From Desulfothermus okinawensis JCM 13304 (GTDB lineage Bacteria; Desulfobacterota; Desulfovibrionia; Desulfovibrionales; Desulfothermaceae): a stretch of DNA of 48,259 bases. The translations under genes and the position numbers were made by a program. A model generated the notes under the pieces. It ran no database searches, was not told the DNA's origin, and saw only the letters and a program-made list of their open reading frames with translations. Positions 46,330 through 48,259 of the stretch are shown one piece after another (position 1 is the first letter of the stretch; each line of letters begins with the position of its first letter). Location of the stretch: NCBI GenBank assembly GCA_001311565.1, contig BBBM01000020.1, positions 1 through 48,259 on the forward strand, read 5' to 3'.

Positions 46330-46609
46330 ATGAGATATCTGGTAATTTATGATATTTCAGATGAAAAACGACTTTTAAAGGTTGCCAAGACAATGGAGGA
46401 TTTTGGGAAAAGGGTTCAAAAATCCAAGTTTGAGATGGAGCTTACAAAAAAAGGAATTAAAGAAGCTCCAGGCAAGGATCGCCTCAATAATTGATCCAGA
46501 AACAGATGGGGTCAAATACATCCCTCTTTGCAAAAAGTGTGTAGCAAAGATTGAGATAATAGGAGAAGGGGAGTTTGTGAATCCTGATTTTGAATATTGT
46601 ATTGTGTGA
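46330..46609 (+). CDS. cas2: CRISPR adaptation protein Cas2
   Basis: 92 residues after repair. Ferredoxin-like fold with YLVIYDISDEKRLLKVAKTM at the N-terminus (conserved YDISD-x-x-R), then FGKRVQKSKFEMEL and VKYIPLCKKCVAKIEIIG. One A7 run (46446-46452) must be A6 to restore KKELKKLQARIASII. Cas2 acts with Cas1 in spacer acquisition, but no cas1 is present on either side: cas6 ends 106 bases upstream and gene-poor DNA follows. Confidence 0.93.
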
Positions 46610-46639
46610 TCTCAGAAAAAAGTGCGCAAATTTAGTCTC

Positions 46640-46657
46640 AGTTTATAATTATAAACT
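46640..46657. repeat. Perfect 18-bp palindrome after cas2
   Basis: AGTTTATAATTATAAACT is self-complementary over all 18 bases, 31 bases after the cas2 stop. It shares AGTTTAT/ATAAACT ends with the inverted repeat upstream of cas6. It may be a terminator stem, an operator or a degenerate repeat. Confidence 0.45.
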
Positions 46658-46823
46658 AGGGATAAGATAAATAATTGTAATATTCCCATATTTTTGTATT
46701 TTTTTTAAGCAAAACATACTACGTATCCCATTCCTCTTCATCCCACTTGAGAGTTTACATAAAAATAAAACTCATCAAAACAGAAACGAAGTGTCTGAGT
46801 TTTCATCCCTGGGAGGAAGAGCC

Positions 46824-47087
46824 ATGAAAATGTTTTGTCCAGCATATGAAGAAAAAAAAGAAGTAAAAAAAATAACTTCTACAAAAGTAAAGGTGCGAGG
46901 GGAAGTATTTGATGTTCCTGTCAGTCTTTACCAATATATGGACTGTGGCGAACAGTTTGATTCCATGGAAAAGCCATAAGATGAGCTTGACAAAGCTTAT
47001 CGCCTTTATCGTGAAAAATACGGCTATCTTCAACCTGAAGAAATTAAATCTTTGTTCAATGTTCGAGGTTCAATGTTCAAGGTTTAG
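46824..47087 (+). pseudogene. Decayed MqsA-type (YgiT zinc finger) antitoxin
   Basis: A GGAGGA box precedes ATG 46824. The product resembles the N-terminal zinc-binding domain of MqsA-like antitoxins, but two of four expected cysteines are Tyr: FCPAYEE instead of CPxC, and YMDCGEQF instead of CxxCG. An in-frame TAA at 46977-46979 replaces the Tyr codon expected before DELDKAYRLYREKYGYLQPE, which follows in the same frame. The C-terminal HTH is missing and the reading runs into the repeat at 47055. No MqsR-type toxin is adjacent. Unlike the rest of the window, the damage here is substitutions rather than run-length errors. Confidence 0.7.
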
Positions 47088-47149
47088 GTGTTCTTCATCC
47101 TTCTACCTTTCACTAATCACTAATTACTAACAACTAATTACTAATCACT
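47055..47149. repeat. Two adjacent low-complexity repeat blocks
   Basis: 47055-47081 consists of near-identical GTTCAATGTTC-type units (GTTCAATGTTCGAG, GTTCAATGTTCAAG). After about 25 bases, 47111-47149 is a chain of CACTAATCACTAATTACTAA-type units. Such strings occur as dispersed intergenic repeats in several bacteria. They truncate the antitoxin pseudogene. Confidence 0.65.
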
Positions 47150-47306
47150 TGCTCCATAACCCAATCAATAATTCGGAGCTAAAGAAATAGGCAGTTCGAC
47201 ATATTCTCTGATATTTTTTCTGACAGTTTCCGTGAAAAGAAAACAATTTGACAAAACCTGATAAAGAAGTATTGTTAAACATAAAAATATACGTATAGGA
47301 GGTAAT

Positions 47307-47555
47307 ATGCCCGTTAAATTAACTCTCTCAGTTGATAAAACTTTAATAAAATCAATAAAAGAGTATTCTGTTAAAAAGAAAAAAATCTGTCTCTAAGATT
47401 GTGTCTGAGTACTTTAAATATATTTTAAGTAAACAACCCAGGGAGAAAGAAGAATTAACCCCTACTGTGGCAGCATTAAAGGGAATATTAAAAGGGAAAC
47501 AGGTTACTGAGCAGGATTACAAAAATATTTAGAAGATAAATATTTAGAAAAATGA
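47307..47555 (+). CDS. DUF6364-type antitoxin (ribbon-helix-helix)
   Basis: 82 residues after repair. The N-terminus VKLTLSVDKTLIKSIKEYS is the ribbon-helix-helix DNA-binding part of the DUF6364 antitoxins; the C-terminus TVAALKGILKG then QVTEQDYKKYLEDKYLEK is the toxin-binding tail usual upstream of PIN toxins. A strong AGGAGGT box precedes the ATG. Frame sites: A7 47379-47385 one base long and A5 47521-47525 one base short. The stop overlaps the toxin ATG (ATGA). Likely autoregulated. Confidence 0.87.
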
Positions 47556-47968
47556 GGGTGTTATTTGATACAAATATAATTTTAGATGTTTTACTGGACA
47601 GAGAACCATTCACAGAACCAGCAGCGATGTTGATGTCAAAGGTGGAACGGTCTGAACTACAGGGATATATCAGTGCTATAACTCTAACAACAATTTACTA
47701 TTTACTCTCAAAAAATCTGGGGAAATCTAAGGCTAGAAGATACATAAAGTTAATTTTATCTCTATTTGAAATAGCACCTGTGACCAGAATTGTTCTAGAA
47801 GATGCCTTGAATAGTGAATTTGCTGACTATGAAGATGGTGTAGTATATCAATCAGCCATTCATTCAGGTGTAGAATTTATTATAACTCGCAATGTAAAAG
47901 ACTATAAAAAGTCGAGTATTCCAGTTTGTGAGCCTTTAGAGTTTATTGAGTTAACCAAAATTTTATAA
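47552..47968 (+). CDS. PIN-domain toxin (VapC-like ribonuclease)
   Basis: 138 residues, intact. The N-terminal VLFDTNIILDVLLDREPF carries the first PIN aspartates; SAITLTTIYYLL contributes the conserved Glu-equivalent position (Thr-rich here, as in DUF6364-linked PIN proteins); FADYEDGVVYQSAIHSGVEF gives the third acidic cluster and IITRNVKDYK the last Asp-containing TRN-x-KD-Y motif. It is expected to be an Mg-dependent RNase neutralised by the upstream antitoxin through the 4-base coupled overlap. Confidence 0.92.
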   Translation: MRVLFDTNIILDVLLDREPFTEPAAMLMSKVERSELQGYISAITLTTIYYLLSKNLGKSKARRYIKLILSLFEIAPVTRIVLEDALNSEFADYEDGVVYQSAIHSGVEFIITRNVKDYKKSSIPVCEPLEFIELTKIL

Positions 47969-48027
47969 AAGAGGACTGTTCTCATTGGACATTAAGAGTT
48001 GTAAACGAACCCTAATTGAGGAGGGGA

Positions 48028-48052
48028 GGTGTTTCAAAAACTGTGTAAATCC
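48028..48052. mobile_element. Putative left terminal repeat of an IS256-type element
   Basis: The 25-base sequence GGTGTTTCA... up to AAATCC matches 1386-1410 and precedes a transposase reading frame by about 120 bases, the usual layout of an IS256 left end. The right end is outside the window. Confidence 0.55.
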
Positions 48053-48171
48053 CTTTTTAAGGCAAGATAGGGGAAAGGAATAAGATATTGCAGGAAGGAG
48101 AAAAAAAGAGATAGTCAAGCTCCCCTAGGGGAGCTTGGGGAGAGAAGCCTTAAAAAGGAGGTTATTTTTTT

Positions 48172-48259
48172 ATGTTAGTAAACAAAGAAGAGATAATCAA
48201 ATTGTACAAAGAGGGGAAAGTTAAAGATTCTGAAGGGTTGGATGGTATTCTCAAGAAGG
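48172..48259 (+). CDS. IS256-family transposase, N-terminal fragment (cut by window)
   Basis: Only 29 codons are visible. The ATG at 48172 follows AAGGAGG by a T-rich spacer. The peptide NKEEIIKLYKEGKVKD followed by GLDGILKK resembles the helical N-terminus of IS256/mutator transposases (a lysine-rich 'EGKIKSPEDLDALLKE'-like segment). The catalytic region lies beyond the window, so the family call rests on this short match and the terminal repeat. Confidence 0.5.
   Translation, partial: MLVNKEEIIKLYKEGKVKDSEGLDGILKK

Noticed and set aside
43453..47306. CRISPR array near cas6 and cas2
   Set aside because: No direct repeats of 25-40 bases with regular spacers are visible; the only repeats are simple strings at 47055-47149 and isolated palindromes.

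Overview
The window is AT-rich DNA from a Gram-negative anaerobe, most likely a deltaproteobacterial (Desulfobacterota-type) lineage. The evidence is a complete Mla outer-membrane lipid-transport set, an ADP-heptose-type glycosyltransferase, a classic mraZ-to-ftsZ division and wall cluster, a very large acyl-CoA dehydratase activase of the oxygen-sensitive BadF/HgdC type, and an STT3-type oligosaccharyltransferase. The lineage assignment is an inference; no rRNA is present.

Layout. 1-2996 (mostly minus strand): a ClpP-fold SDH-family protease cut by the window edge, a rhomboid protease, an HTH-NucS-type nuclease and an RRM RNA-binding protein. 3181-9708 (plus): a GT9 glycosyltransferase, a permease-HD fusion and a ~1470-residue double activase. 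9712-10339 (minus): a methyltransferase. 10598-27271 (plus): MraZ boxes, then mraZ-rsmH-ftsL-ftsI-murE-murF-mraY-murD-ftsW-murG-murC-murB-ftsQ-ftsA-ftsZ, tightly packed with short overlaps. 27295-31172 (minus): STT3 and an acyl-CoA ligase. 31500-35470 (plus): mlaE-F-D-C-A, in which MlaF carries an extra C-terminal domain resembling a degenerate GGDEF domain. 35561-43452: uvrA, a FecR/TPR protein, a CHASE2-type nucleotide cyclase, an MscS channel with a cyclic-nucleotide-binding domain, and a DUF456 membrane protein. 43608-48259 is an accessory island: a lipoprotein, a CARF protein with a RelE-like tail, cas6, cas2, a decayed MqsA-type antitoxin, an intact PIN-toxin/antitoxin pair and the start of an IS256-type transposase.

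The most striking feature of the raw sequence is that almost every gene is broken in frame at A or T runs of 6-11 bases. By hand I count roughly 120 such sites, and in nearly all of them the run is one base too long for the reading frame. About 17 sites are one base short, mostly at G/C pairs or at shorter runs. When each site is corrected, every complete gene except the start-undefined ones closes to a whole number of codons with full family homology, so coordinates below give the repaired gene from start to stop. With up to 9 or more sites per gene, systematic consensus error is the likelier explanation. Real RNA-polymerase slippage is the alternative, and raw reads would settle it.

Functional themes: envelope growth and division (dcw), outer-membrane lipid asymmetry (Mla, with a possible nucleotide-sensing tail on its ATPase), cyclic-nucleotide signalling to an ion channel, and a fragmentary type III-like CRISPR defence module.
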